Of a stretch of DNA of 64,000 bases, positions 27,946 to 36,509 are shown in pieces. Position 1 is the first letter of the stretch; each line of letters begins with the position of its first letter. The notes under the pieces are model-generated. The model made no database searches and was not told the origin of the DNA. It worked only from the letters and a program-made list of their open reading frames with translations. Source of the DNA: Terriglobales bacterium (GTDB taxonomy: Bacteria; Acidobacteriota; Terriglobia; Terriglobales; Acidobacteriaceae); assembly GCA_035573675.1 (NCBI GenBank), contig DATMAB010000006.1, forward strand, positions 62,001-126,000. Reading direction: 5' to 3'. Position numbers and translations under genes: made by a program.

Positions 27946-29316
27946 GTGTTGGGGAATCGGTTTCCACTTCGGTATATTTTCCCGGCCCGGGGAGAGACGC
28001 CCATCGGCGACCGCATCCGCAGATACTTCGAGTTCGAAGCACACCGCACGGACTTCCGCCGCGAGGTGCTCGGCGGGGTGACCACGTTTCTGACGATGTC
28101 CTACATCGTCGTGGTGAATCCTGCGATTTTGAGCGCGGCGGGCATTCCGGCGGGTCCTTCGGCGGAGGCCACCATTCTGACCGCCATCTTCGGCACGCTG
28201 CTGATGGGCCTGTACGCACGGCGGCCGTTCGCGGTGGCTCCGTACATGGGCGAGAACGCGTTCATCGCGTTCACCGTGGTGGGCCTGCTGCACTTCTCCT
28301 GGCAGGCGGCGCTGGGCGCGGTGTTCCTGGGCGGCGTGCTGTTCATCCTGCTCACGGTAATGCGGGTGCGGCAGTGGCTGGTGAGCGCCGTGCCGCCCAC
28401 GCTGCGCTACAGCTTTGCGGTGGGTGTGGGACTGTTCATGACCTTCATCGGGCTGAACGTCAGCGGGATCGTGAAGCTGGGAACGCCGGGCGCGCCGGTG
28501 CACATCGGCGACCTGCGCTCGGCCGCTCTGCTGGTTTCCGTTTTCAGCTTCCTGCTGATGGCGGTGCTGATGATCCGCCGCGCCCCGGGCGCCATCCTGT
28601 TGGGCATCCTGGGAAGCACCGTGGTGTCCTACGTAGCGGGAGTGGCTGCGCCTCCGGAAAAGGTGCTGAGCATGCCGCCGAGTTTGGAACCGATCTTCCT
28701 GAAGATGGACCTGGCAGGCGCGCTCGACCTGGGCTTCTTTGCCGTGGTGCTGACGGTGTTCGTGATGTCATTCGTGGACACGATGGGCACGCTGATCGGG
28801 GTGGCGGCGCGCGCGGGCTTCCTGGACGCCGAAGGCGACCTGCCGCAGATCGAGCGCCCCATGCTGGTGGACGCGCTGGCCACCACGTTCGCCGCCGCGG
28901 CAGGCACGACCACGGCGGGCGCGTACATCGAATCGGCGACGGGCGTGGAAGCGGGCGGGCGCACGGGCTTTTCTGCGGTGATTACCGCCGGGCTGTTCGG
29001 GTTGACCCTGTTCTTCTCGCCCTTTGTCGCGGCCATTCCGCCGCAGGCCTACGGGCCGGCGTTGATCATCGTGGGCCTGCTGATGCTGGAGCCTATCACG
29101 CGCATCAACTTCGGCGACCTGACCGAACTGATCCCGGCGTTCGCCGTGGTCACACTCATGAGTTTCACCTACAACCTGGGCATCGGGATCACCGCCGGGT
29201 TCGTGCTCTATCCCTTCGCGAAGCTGGTGGCCGGACGGAGCCGCGAAGTGCGTTCGGGAATGTGGGTGCTGGGGGCGCTGTCGCTGCTGTTCTACGTCTT
29301 CTACCCGTACGGGTAG
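27946..29316 (+). CDS. AzgA-type purine (hypoxanthine/guanine) permease
   Basis: 456 residues, ~12-14 helices, of the AzgA/NCS2 nucleobase:cation symporter group. The diagnostic motif GTTTAGAYIESATGVEAGGRTG is at about 325, and the N-terminal EVLGGVTTFLTMSYIVVVNP is typical. GTG 27946 is the start offered by the frame, with TAGGG four nt before it; a later start cannot be excluded since homologues begin close to FEFEAHRTDF. Hypoxanthine or guanine as substrate is inferred from family membership. Confidence 0.88.
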   Translation: MLGNRFPLRYIFPARGETPIGDRIRRYFEFEAHRTDFRREVLGGVTTFLTMSYIVVVNPAILSAAGIPAGPSAEATILTAIFGTLLMGLYARRPFAVAPYMGENAFIAFTVVGLLHFSWQAALGAVFLGGVLFILLTVMRVRQWLVSAVPPTLRYSFAVGVGLFMTFIGLNVSGIVKLGTPGAPVHIGDLRSAALLVSVFSFLLMAVLMIRRAPGAILLGILGSTVVSYVAGVAAPPEKVLSMPPSLEPIFLKMDLAGALDLGFFAVVLTVFVMSFVDTMGTLIGVAARAGFLDAEGDLPQIERPMLVDALATTFAAAAGTTTAGAYIESATGVEAGGRTGFSAVITAGLFGLTLFFSPFVAAIPPQAYGPALIIVGLLMLEPITRINFGDLTELIPAFAVVTLMSFTYNLGIGITAGFVLYPFAKLVAGRSREVRSGMWVLGALSLLFYVFYPYG

Positions 29317-29325
29317 AAGACGGCG

Positions 29326-29374
29326 GTTAGCGGTCAGCAGTCAGCTCTTAGCTTTTGGCTCTTGGCTGAGGCAG
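29326..29374. repeat. Tandem heptamer array
   Basis: Seven-base units GGTTAGC, GGTCAGC, AGTCAGC, TCTTAGC, TTTTGGC and TCTTGGC run head to tail directly after the AzgA stop. One of several such arrays in the window. Confidence 0.75.
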
Positions 29375-29437
29375 TCCCAGCGTTGCGCCTAGTGGTAAGC
29401 TTTGGAGCCTTAAACTCACGCGGTGCGAGGTGCAGGA

Positions 29438-30214
29438 ATGGCTGCTGGCGACGACAAGTTCTACCGGCCCCGGATCCTGGAACGCAAGGACTTTGCTCCC
29501 GACCTATGGAGCATCCGCGTTGATCCGGGCGGCGAATTCAAGTTCGCCGCGGGCCAGTACGCCACGCTGGCCGTGCAGACCGAACAGAAGCTGGTGCAGC
29601 GGCCGTACTCCATCGTCTCCTCGCCGTACGAGAAGGAGATCGAGTTTTTCTTCGAACTGGTGCCGCAGGGTGAGCTGACGCCGCTGCTCTACAAGCTGCA
29701 GCCGGGCGATGAAGTGCTGATGCGCAAGGCCGCAAAGGGCCACTTCACCATCGACTTCAAGAGCGGGCGCACCAGCCACCTGCTGCTGTGCACGGTAACG
29801 GGCATGGCGCCCTACGTCAGCTACCTGAGGACGCTCTATCGCGATTGGAAGGAGGGCAAGTATCCGGAGCCGCATCGCTTCTTCCTGGTGAGCGGAGCCA
29901 GCCGGTCGTGGGAGATGGGTTATCGCGGGGAGACGGAAAAGATCGCCGGCGAAGTGCCGTGGCTGGAAGCCGTGCACACCATCAGCCGTCCGTGGGAGGA
30001 CCCGGAATGGAAGGGCGAAACCGGCCGCGTGGATGATCTGATCCGCAAGTACACCGATCTGTGGCAGCTCGATCCGGCGAAGACGACCGCCTATCTCTGC
30101 GGACATCCGGACATGATCGAGAACGGCAAGGGCATCCTCAAGCGCAAGGGTTTCGCCAAGGAAGCGATGAAGGAAGAGGTGTACTTCATTCCCGGCAAGG
30201 GTGGCGGGACGTAG
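29438..30214 (+). CDS. Ferredoxin/flavodoxin-NADP+ reductase
   Basis: 258 residues of the plant/bacterial FNR fold. The FAD domain shows RPYSIVSSP (the RxYS flavin motif, ~residues 55-63), then KGHFTID; the NAD(P) domain shows CTVTGMAPYVSYLRTL, and the C-terminal part has YLCGHPDMIENGKGILKRKGF. Close to short bacterial FPR enzymes, which supply or drain electrons between NADPH and ferredoxin. ATG 29438 with GCAGGA upstream is preferred to the GTG at 29423. It stands alone, followed by a differently transcribed methyltransferase. Confidence 0.9.
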   Translation: MAAGDDKFYRPRILERKDFAPDLWSIRVDPGGEFKFAAGQYATLAVQTEQKLVQRPYSIVSSPYEKEIEFFFELVPQGELTPLLYKLQPGDEVLMRKAAKGHFTIDFKSGRTSHLLLCTVTGMAPYVSYLRTLYRDWKEGKYPEPHRFFLVSGASRSWEMGYRGETEKIAGEVPWLEAVHTISRPWEDPEWKGETGRVDDLIRKYTDLWQLDPAKTTAYLCGHPDMIENGKGILKRKGFAKEAMKEEVYFIPGKGGGT

Positions 30215-30274
30215 AGCGGGCAGGTGCGCGCCGAAGGTGCAAGGCTGCGGCCGCGCCTGCTATAAGGTTGGGCC

Positions 30275-31174
30275 ATGGCCAGGGCCCTGAAGCGAATCGC
30301 GCGCCGCAACGGGTTCCTGTACGTGCTGTACAACATCCCGCGGCTGCTGAAGGGGTATTACCCCATCTTCCTCGACTACGCGGTGCGGCCGGTGCCGCGC
30401 TACGGTTACGGTCGGCCTCCGCACCCGCAGCTCTACGCGCTGTTCTCCCAAGAGAAGGCGCGCTATCGTGAGATGCTGCGTGGTTTCCTCGCCTTGGAGC
30501 CGTTCCTGGTGAAGATTCCTCTCCGAGCGGAGAAGCATTCGACCGAGCCCTGCTGGATCAACAACTGGCTGGACGGGTTGGATACCCTGGCCCTGTATGC
30601 GCTGGTGGCGCAGCGCAAGCCGGCACGCTACATGGAAGTCGGCTCGGGCTATTCGACCAAAGTAGTGCGCCGCGCCCTCCGCGATCACGGGCTGGGGACG
30701 CGGGTGACGTCGATCGATCCGCGGCCACGCGCCGAGATCGACGCCCTGTGCGACGAGGTGATCCGTCACGGCCTGGAAGATGTGGAACTGGCGCGTTTCG
30801 ACGAGCTCGGCCGAGGCGACATGCTGTTCGTGGACGGCTCGCACCGCAGCTTCATGAACTCCGATGTGACGGTGTTCTTTCTCGACGTGTTGCCGCGGCT
30901 GAAACCGGGCGTGCTGGTGCACGTTCACGACATCGACCTGCCGTACGACTACATGCCGGAACGCGCGGAGTGGTACTACTCGGAACAGTATCTGCTGGCG
31001 GCCAGCCTGCTTGCGGGGCACCAGGATTACAGCATCGTGCTGCCCAATGCGTTCATCAGTAAGGAGCCGGACGTGATGGAAGTGTTGCAGTCCTTCTGGT
31101 CGCGGCCGGAGCTGGCGGGCGTCGCGCCGAAAGGCGTCTCCTTCTGGCTGGAAACGCGCACGAAGACGGAGTAA
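30275..31174 (+). CDS. Class I SAM-dependent methyltransferase-like protein (Methyltransf_24 type)
   Basis: 299 residues. The central Rossmann part contains YMEVGSGYSTKVVRRAL (SAM loop, ~120), TSIDPRPR and DMLFVDGSHRSFMNSDVTVFFLDVLPRLKPGVLVHVHDI, the pattern of Methyltransf_24 proteins often acting on sugars or cell-surface polymers. The substrate is unknown. An extended -10 box (TGC-TATAAG, 30258-30266) ends only 8 nt before ATG 30275, so the mRNA may be leaderless or nearly so. Confidence 0.85.
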   Translation: MARALKRIARRNGFLYVLYNIPRLLKGYYPIFLDYAVRPVPRYGYGRPPHPQLYALFSQEKARYREMLRGFLALEPFLVKIPLRAEKHSTEPCWINNWLDGLDTLALYALVAQRKPARYMEVGSGYSTKVVRRALRDHGLGTRVTSIDPRPRAEIDALCDEVIRHGLEDVELARFDELGRGDMLFVDGSHRSFMNSDVTVFFLDVLPRLKPGVLVHVHDIDLPYDYMPERAEWYYSEQYLLAASLLAGHQDYSIVLPNAFISKEPDVMEVLQSFWSRPELAGVAPKGVSFWLETRTKTE

Positions 31175-31186
31175 TCAAGACCCATC

Positions 31187-32389
31187 ATGTCCACGAAGAG
31201 TCCGGTCTCCACCAAGCGGATGGTCAGCGAGAAAGCGGAGCGGTTTACCGAGAGCGTGATCCGCGAGATGACGCGCCAGGCGATGCTCCACGGCGCGGTG
31301 AACCTGGCGCAGGGATTTCCGGATTTTGCGGCGCCGGAGCAAGTGAAGCGTGCGGCACAGCAGGCCATCGCGGCGGACATCAACCAATACGCCATCACCT
31401 GGGGCGCGAAGAGCCTCCGCCAGGCGATTGCGCGGCAGATGCAGGCGTGGCAGGGATTGGAGGTCGATCCGGAACGCGAGATCACGGTGTGCTGCGGCTC
31501 GACCGAGGCCATGATCGCCTCCCTGATGGCGGTGACCAACCCGGGCGATGAGGTGGTAATCTTCGAGCCCTTCTACGAGAACTACGGGCCGGACGCCATC
31601 CTCTCCGGCGCCCAGCCCCGGTTCGTGAAACTGCGTCCGCCGGAGGATCCTGCGGGCGAATGGACGTTCGACCGCGAGGAGCTGCGCGCGGCCTTCAACG
31701 AGCGCACCAAAGCCGTCATCGTCAACACGCCCAACAATCCCACCGGCAAGGTGTTCACGCACGCGGAGCTGGAGTTCATCCGCGACCTGTGCGTGGAGTT
31801 CGACGCGCTGGCGCTCACCGACGAGATCTACGAACACATCCTGTACGACGGGCGGGAGCACATCTCCATCGCGCGGCTGGAGGGCATGCGCGACCGCACC
31901 GTGACCATCAACGGGATGTCGAAAACCTACAGCGTCACCGGCTGGCGGGTCGGCTGGGCGGTCGCGGCGCCGCACTTGACTGGCGCCATCCGCAAAGTGC
32001 ACGACTTCCTCACCGTGGGTGCAGCCGCACCGCTGCAGGAGGCCGGCGCTGCGGCGCTGGCTCTGCCGGCGACGTACTATCAGGAGCTGGCGGCTGCGTA
32101 CCGGGCGCGGCGGGAGCGGATGCTGGCGGCGCTCCACCAGGCGGGCTTCCTCGCCTACGTGCCGCGCGGCGCGTACTACATCATGACCGACATCCGCAGC
32201 TTCGGCTTCCCGGACGATGTGGCCTTTGCCCGCTACCTGGTGGAAGAGGCCGGGGTGGCGGTGGTGCCCGGCTCCAGCTTCTACAACCATCCGCGCGACG
32301 GCGCCCAGCAGGTCCGCTTCGCCTTCTGCAAGAAGGACGCGACCCTGGACGAAGCGGGAAAGCGGCTGCTGAAGCTCGCGAAGGAGTAG
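31187..32389 (+). CDS. PLP-dependent class I/II aminotransferase
   Basis: 400 residues, fold type I. Features: NLAQGFPDFAAPE near the N-terminus, VNTPNNPTGKVF, DEIYEHILYD and the Schiff-base lysine in NGMSKTYSVTGWRVGW, and a C-terminal arginine in QQVRFAFCKKD. The LAQGFPDF opening groups it with kynurenine/glutamine/methionine transaminases (YbdL-like) more than with AspC. Starts 12 nt after the methyltransferase and is probably co-transcribed with it. Donor and acceptor are undetermined. Confidence 0.9.
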   Translation: MSTKSPVSTKRMVSEKAERFTESVIREMTRQAMLHGAVNLAQGFPDFAAPEQVKRAAQQAIAADINQYAITWGAKSLRQAIARQMQAWQGLEVDPEREITVCCGSTEAMIASLMAVTNPGDEVVIFEPFYENYGPDAILSGAQPRFVKLRPPEDPAGEWTFDREELRAAFNERTKAVIVNTPNNPTGKVFTHAELEFIRDLCVEFDALALTDEIYEHILYDGREHISIARLEGMRDRTVTINGMSKTYSVTGWRVGWAVAAPHLTGAIRKVHDFLTVGAAAPLQEAGAAALALPATYYQELAAAYRARRERMLAALHQAGFLAYVPRGAYYIMTDIRSFGFPDDVAFARYLVEEAGVAVVPGSSFYNHPRDGAQQVRFAFCKKDATLDEAGKRLLKLAKE

Positions 32390-32428
32390 GAATTTGTCAT
32401 TGTGAATTTGTAATTGGTAATTTCTCTC
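32390..32428. repeat. AT-rich tandem heptamer array
   Basis: Units AATTTGT, CATTGTG, AATTTGT, AATTGGT and AATTTCT fill the whole gap between the aminotransferase stop and the EVE gene start. The downstream ATG has no Shine-Dalgarno other than what the array offers. Confidence 0.65.
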
Positions 32429-32429
32429 C

Positions 32430-32813
32430 ATGCCCTATCTATTGAAAACCGAACCGTCGGAGTATTCCTTCGACGACCTGGTGCGCGACAAGAAGACGCT
32501 GTGGGACGGCGTGACCAATCCGGTGGCGTTGAAGAACCTGCGCGCCATGAAGCCGGGCGAGAAGCTGGTGATCTATCACACCGGCGATGAGAAGCGCGCC
32601 GTCGGAACGGCTTCGGTGGCGAAGGTGGACGCAAGCGACCCGAAGTCCCCGCAAGTCATCATTGCGGCGGGACAGCCTCTCAAGACGCCGGTGACGCTGG
32701 CCGAGGTCAAGGGAAGCCGGCTGTTCGCCGACTCGCCGTTGGTGCGGCAGGGCCGGCTCTCCGTAGTTCCGCTGAGCGGAGCGCAATACAAGTTCCTGAC
32801 AGGAGCCCAGTGA
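32430..32813 (+). CDS. EVE domain protein
   Basis: 127 residues, nearly all one EVE domain (PUA-like fold), beginning YLLKTEPSEYSFDDLVRD and containing LRAMKPGEKLVIYHTGDEKRAVGTA. EVE domains recognise modified bases in DNA or RNA (5-methylcytosine and related), and often occur with restriction systems. Here the neighbours are metabolic, so a housekeeping or RNA-linked role is more likely. Stop overlaps the next start (TGATG). Confidence 0.92.
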   Translation: MPYLLKTEPSEYSFDDLVRDKKTLWDGVTNPVALKNLRAMKPGEKLVIYHTGDEKRAVGTASVAKVDASDPKSPQVIIAAGQPLKTPVTLAEVKGSRLFADSPLVRQGRLSVVPLSGAQYKFLTGAQ

Positions 32814-33808
32814 TGCGTCCGTACGGGTTGGCTTTCATTCTTCTGATGGCGACTGCCGCGCTGTTCGCCGCGGCGCCGGCAGGCGAAATCGAAGTTCAGA
32901 TAAAGGAGTGGGACGTGCCGACACCCTCGTCGCGCCCTCACGATCCCGCGGTCGCGCCCGATGGCGCGCTCTGGTACACCGGCCAGAACGCGAACACGCT
33001 GGGACGGCTGGATCCCAAGACGGGCGCCATCCGCGAGTACGCCATGAAGACGCCGCAGTCGGGTCCGCATGGCCTGGTAGCCGACGCCGAGGGCAACATC
33101 TGGTACACGGGCAATTACAAGGCGCACGTCGGCAAGCTCGACGCGAAGACCGGCACGGTGACCGAGTACGCGATGCCGGATGCGCGCGCGGTGGATCCGC
33201 ACACGCCCATCCTCGACCAGAAAGGCGTGCTGTGGTTCACGGTGCAGCGCGGGAACATGGTCGGGCGCCTCGACCCGAGAACAGGCAAGGTGGAACTGCG
33301 CGAATCGCCCACGACGAATTCGCGCCCCTACGGGATCGTGGTGAACTCGAAGGGCGTTCCGTTTTTCTGCGAGTTCAACACCAACAAGCTGGCCAGCATC
33401 GATCCGGCGACCATGAAGATCACCGAGTACACGCTGCCGGAGGGGGCGCGGCCGCGGCGTCTGGCCGTCGCTTCGGACGATACCCTCTATTACACCGACT
33501 ACGCGCGTGGCTACCTGGGTCACCTGGATCCGAAGACCGGCAAGGTCGAGGAGTGGCCCACGCCCGGCCAGCCCATGCCCAATCCGTACGGGATCGCCAT
33601 CACGCCGGACGGGATGGTATGGTTCAGCGAAGCCGGGGTCAGCCCGAACACCTTGGTGCGCTTCGATCCGCGGACGAAGACGTTCCGTAGCTGGCCGATT
33701 CCTTCGGGCGGCGGCGTGGTGCGTCACATGGTCGCGACTCCGGACGGGAAACTCTATCTGGCGTGCAGCGGGGTGAACAAGGTGGCGGTGGTCGAGGTCC
33801 GTCAGTAG
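32813..33808 (+). CDS. Secreted Vgb-like (streptogramin-lyase-type) beta-propeller protein
   Basis: 331 residues with a signal peptide (cleavage after AAAPA) followed by about seven repeats of the form G-LW(Y/F)T-----GRLDPKTG---EY, a beta-propeller of the Vgb/YncE-SMP30 type. Family resemblance to virginiamycin B lyase does not show that it degrades streptogramins; most environmental members are of unknown role. ATG 32813 is favoured over GTG 32810 because AGGAG at 32801-32805 is correctly placed. It converges on the SnoaL-like gene with a 7-bp overlap. Confidence 0.88.
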   Translation: MRPYGLAFILLMATAALFAAAPAGEIEVQIKEWDVPTPSSRPHDPAVAPDGALWYTGQNANTLGRLDPKTGAIREYAMKTPQSGPHGLVADAEGNIWYTGNYKAHVGKLDAKTGTVTEYAMPDARAVDPHTPILDQKGVLWFTVQRGNMVGRLDPRTGKVELRESPTTNSRPYGIVVNSKGVPFFCEFNTNKLASIDPATMKITEYTLPEGARPRRLAVASDDTLYYTDYARGYLGHLDPKTGKVEEWPTPGQPMPNPYGIAITPDGMVWFSEAGVSPNTLVRFDPRTKTFRSWPIPSGGGVVRHMVATPDGKLYLACSGVNKVAVVEVRQ

Positions 33809-34209
33809 CGCGTGACGCCCATGACCTTCCACACCGGTTCGTTGTCGGCATAGACGCGCCACTCCGCCACCAGGCCCTCGCGGACGACGGCCAGCCAGGC
33901 CGCGGGAATCTCCCACTGCCGCGCTGGATCCAGGTCACCCTGAACGGCGTACGTGCCACGAGCGTTGCCGATCAGGGCCGCGGCATCACCGCGCTCGAAG
34001 CTGTACTCCACGATGATGGTGTAATCAGGGAACCAGGCGAAGTAGGTGCGCCAAGGCTCGCGCATGTTGTCGCGTCCGCGCACTTCGTTGCCCAGCCCGT
34101 CCACGAAGCGATGGTCCTCGGTCATGAGAACACACATGGCCTCCACGTCGTGGCGGTTGATGTGCTCGACGAACTGCAGGGCGATACGGAGAGAATCCGG
34201 TTGATCCAT
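33802..34209 (-). CDS. SnoaL/NTF2-like small protein
   Basis: 135 residues with the NTF2-like cone fold pattern: helix ALQFVEHINRHDVEAMCVLMTEDHRFVDGLGNEVRG, then RTYFAWFPDYTIIVEYSFERGDAAALIG and a C-terminal strand set. Such proteins are small-molecule isomerases, hydrolases or binding proteins; the role is not predictable. ATG 34209 chosen over GTG 34218. It is transcribed away from the DUF72 gene, 71 bp apart. Confidence 0.82.
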   Translation of the reverse strand: MDQPDSLRIALQFVEHINRHDVEAMCVLMTEDHRFVDGLGNEVRGRDNMREPWRTYFAWFPDYTIIVEYSFERGDAAALIGNARGTYAVQGDLDPARQWEIPAAWLAVVREGLVAEWRVYADNEPVWKVMGVTRY

Positions 34210-34280
34210 CGCGTGCACAAGAATGCGGCACGGAGCCTGCGTTGTCCAGCTTCCGCGGCGGGTGATAGATTGCGAAGGCC

Positions 34281-34994
34281 ATGGCCCGACTCTACGCCGG
34301 CACCTCGGGATGGTCGTATCCGAGCTGGAAGCCGGACTTCTACCCTGCGAAGCTGCCGTCGAAGAAGTTTCTCGAGTTCTACGCCACGCGGCTGAACTCG
34401 GTGGAGCTGAACGTCACTTTCCGCCGCTTTGCCACGGCCTCCATGCAGCAGGGTTGGATCAGCGTGACGCCGGCGGAGTTCCGCTTCTCCGTGAAAGCGC
34501 ATCAGAACATCACGCATGTGCTGCGTATGCGCAATGCGGAGGAATTCACCCGCAGCTTCCTCGGTTCGCTGCAGCCCATGGCGGAGGCGGGCAAGCTGGG
34601 CACGGTGCTCTTCCAGTTGCCTCCATTCCTCAAGTGTGACGCCGCGTTGCTGGCGGACTTCCTGACACTTCTTCCGCGTGCCGCCCGGCCGGCGTTCGAG
34701 TTCCGCCATGCGTCCTGGTTCCGCGACGAGGTCTACAAGCTGCTCGCGGATTCCGGCGCCGCGCTGTGTGTCGCAGAAAGCGAAAAACTGGAAGTTCCGG
34801 AGGTCGCGACTGCGGACTTCCTCTACTTCCGGCTGCGCAAGCCGGAGTACTCGCCGGCGGAGCGCACGGAGATCGCAAACAAGACGCGGGGACATCTGGC
34901 TGCAGGCCGCGATGTGTTCGTGTACTTCAAGCACGAGGAGACTCCAGACGGGGCGCGATACGCCGAAGAGCTCCTGAAGACCCTGCAGGCCTAG
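34281..34994 (+). CDS. DUF72 (YecE-like) protein
   Basis: 237 residues of the DUF72 TIM-barrel family: LYAGTSGWSYPSWKPDFYP at the start, NSVELNVTFRRF, RFSVKAHQNITH, LFQLPPF and FEFRHASWF, all family landmarks. Biochemical role unknown. A candidate promoter TTGTCC (34242-34247), 18-bp spacer and TAGATT (34266-34271) ends only 9 nt before the ATG, suggesting a very short leader. Confidence 0.88.
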   Translation: MARLYAGTSGWSYPSWKPDFYPAKLPSKKFLEFYATRLNSVELNVTFRRFATASMQQGWISVTPAEFRFSVKAHQNITHVLRMRNAEEFTRSFLGSLQPMAEAGKLGTVLFQLPPFLKCDAALLADFLTLLPRAARPAFEFRHASWFRDEVYKLLADSGAALCVAESEKLEVPEVATADFLYFRLRKPEYSPAERTEIANKTRGHLAAGRDVFVYFKHEETPDGARYAEELLKTLQA

Positions 34995-35064
34995 AGATTC
35001 GTTTCTGACACGACGCGTAGTAGAGCGCGTACACTGAACCCAGGCTCCGACTCGGGAGACCACG

Positions 35065-36507
35065 ATGGCGGAGATCATCACGGCGGCGAAGTCATTCGGC
35101 TTCCTGCTGGGCGGAGAATGGCGCACCGAGGGAGATGCGGTTGAAGTGCGCTCGCCGTTCGACGGCTCGGTGGTGGGCACGACCTTCCGTGCGACGTCGC
35201 AGCACATGGACGCCGCCATCGCGGCGGCCGTGCAGGCGTTTGCCGTCACGCGCAAGCTGCCCGCGTACGAACGGCAGCGGGTGTTGAGCACCGCGGCGCG
35301 AACGATCGCCGAGCGGCGCGAGGAGCTGGCACGGACCATCGCGCTCGAAGCTGGCAAACCCATCAAGACGGCGAGAACGGAAGTCGACCGCGCCATCCTT
35401 ACCTTTTCCATCGCCGCTGAAGAGAGCACGCGAATCTATGGCGAGTACCTGCCGCTCGACCTGCAGGCCGCCACCGCCGGCCGCTGGGCGCTGGTGCGCC
35501 GCTTCCCCATCGGTCCCATCGCTGCCATCACGCCCTTCAACTTTCCGCTGAATCTGGTGGCACACAAGATCGCGCCGGCCATCGCCGCCGGCTGCACCAT
35601 GGTGCTGAAACCTGCGCCGCAAGCGCCGCTGAGCGCGCTTTCCCTGGCCCAGATCGTCCACGACGCCGGCTGGCCGGCAGGCGCGCTGAACGTGCTGCCG
35701 GCCGCCAACCCGGTCGCGGAAATGCTCGTCACCGACGATCGGCTCAGGATGCTGACCTTCACCGGCAGTGCTGCAGTGGGCTGGGAGCTGAAGAGGAAGT
35801 CCGGCAAGAAGCGGGTAACGCTGGAGCTGGGCGGCAACGCCGGCGTCATTGTGCATTCCGACGCCGACATCGCCTACGCTGCCGAGCGCTGTGCCATGGG
35901 TGGTTACTCGTACGCCGGGCAGAGCTGCATTTCCGTGCAGCGGGTGCTGGTGGAGGCCGGAGTGCACAGCCAGTTCCTGCGCGAGTTCGTGCCGCGCGTG
36001 CAGGCGCTGAAGCTGGGCGATCCGCTGGACGAAGCCACCGACGTCGGCCCGCTGATCAGCGAAGACGCGGCGCGCCGCGCCGAACAGTGGATCCGGGAAG
36101 CGGTGGCCGGCGGCGCCCGGCTGCACTGCGGTGGAGCACGCCGCGGCTCGATGGTTGAGCCCGCGGTGCTCACCGGCACCACGCCTGCGATGAAGGTGAA
36201 CTGCGAAGAGGCCTTCGCGCCGGTCGTGACTGTGGAGCCGTACGAGGACTTCCAGGAAGCGCTGCGCCTGGTAAACGATTCGCCGTACGGGCTGCAAGCC
36301 GGGCTGTTCACCAGCGACGCGCGCCTGATCTTCCGCGCCTACGAGGAACTTGAGGTCGGCGGGTTGATGGTGGGCGAAGTACCGACCTTCCGCATCGACC
36401 ACATGCCCTACGGGGGCACCAAGGACTCCGGTTTGGGACGCGAGGGACTGCGCTACGCCATCGAAGAAATGACCGAACGCCGCCTGCTGATGATGAACCT
36501 GCGCTGA
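35065..36507 (+). CDS. NAD(P)-dependent aldehyde dehydrogenase
   Basis: 480-residue ALDH. Catalytic features are the general base Glu in VTLELGGNAG, the nucleophile Cys in GGYSYAGQSCISVQR, the Asn in ITPFNFPLNL and EEAFAPVVTVEPY. The overall pattern is nearest to the lactaldehyde/phosphonoacetaldehyde/glyceraldehyde-3-phosphate (non-phosphorylating) subgroup, but the substrate is not fixed by sequence. GGGAGA precedes the start. CTGACA (35005-35010) and TACACT (35030-35035) may form its promoter. It converges with galT, stops 2 nt apart. Confidence 0.9.
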   Translation: MAEIITAAKSFGFLLGGEWRTEGDAVEVRSPFDGSVVGTTFRATSQHMDAAIAAAVQAFAVTRKLPAYERQRVLSTAARTIAERREELARTIALEAGKPIKTARTEVDRAILTFSIAAEESTRIYGEYLPLDLQAATAGRWALVRRFPIGPIAAITPFNFPLNLVAHKIAPAIAAGCTMVLKPAPQAPLSALSLAQIVHDAGWPAGALNVLPAANPVAEMLVTDDRLRMLTFTGSAAVGWELKRKSGKKRVTLELGGNAGVIVHSDADIAYAAERCAMGGYSYAGQSCISVQRVLVEAGVHSQFLREFVPRVQALKLGDPLDEATDVGPLISEDAARRAEQWIREAVAGGARLHCGGARRGSMVEPAVLTGTTPAMKVNCEEAFAPVVTVEPYEDFQEALRLVNDSPYGLQAGLFTSDARLIFRAYEELEVGGLMVGEVPTFRIDHMPYGGTKDSGLGREGLRYAIEEMTERRLLMMNLR

Positions 36508-36509
36508 GG

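Noticed and set aside
32813-33808. Streptogramin resistance gene (vgb)
   Set aside because: Beta-propeller resemblance and signal peptide only; nothing indicates antibiotic lyase activity.
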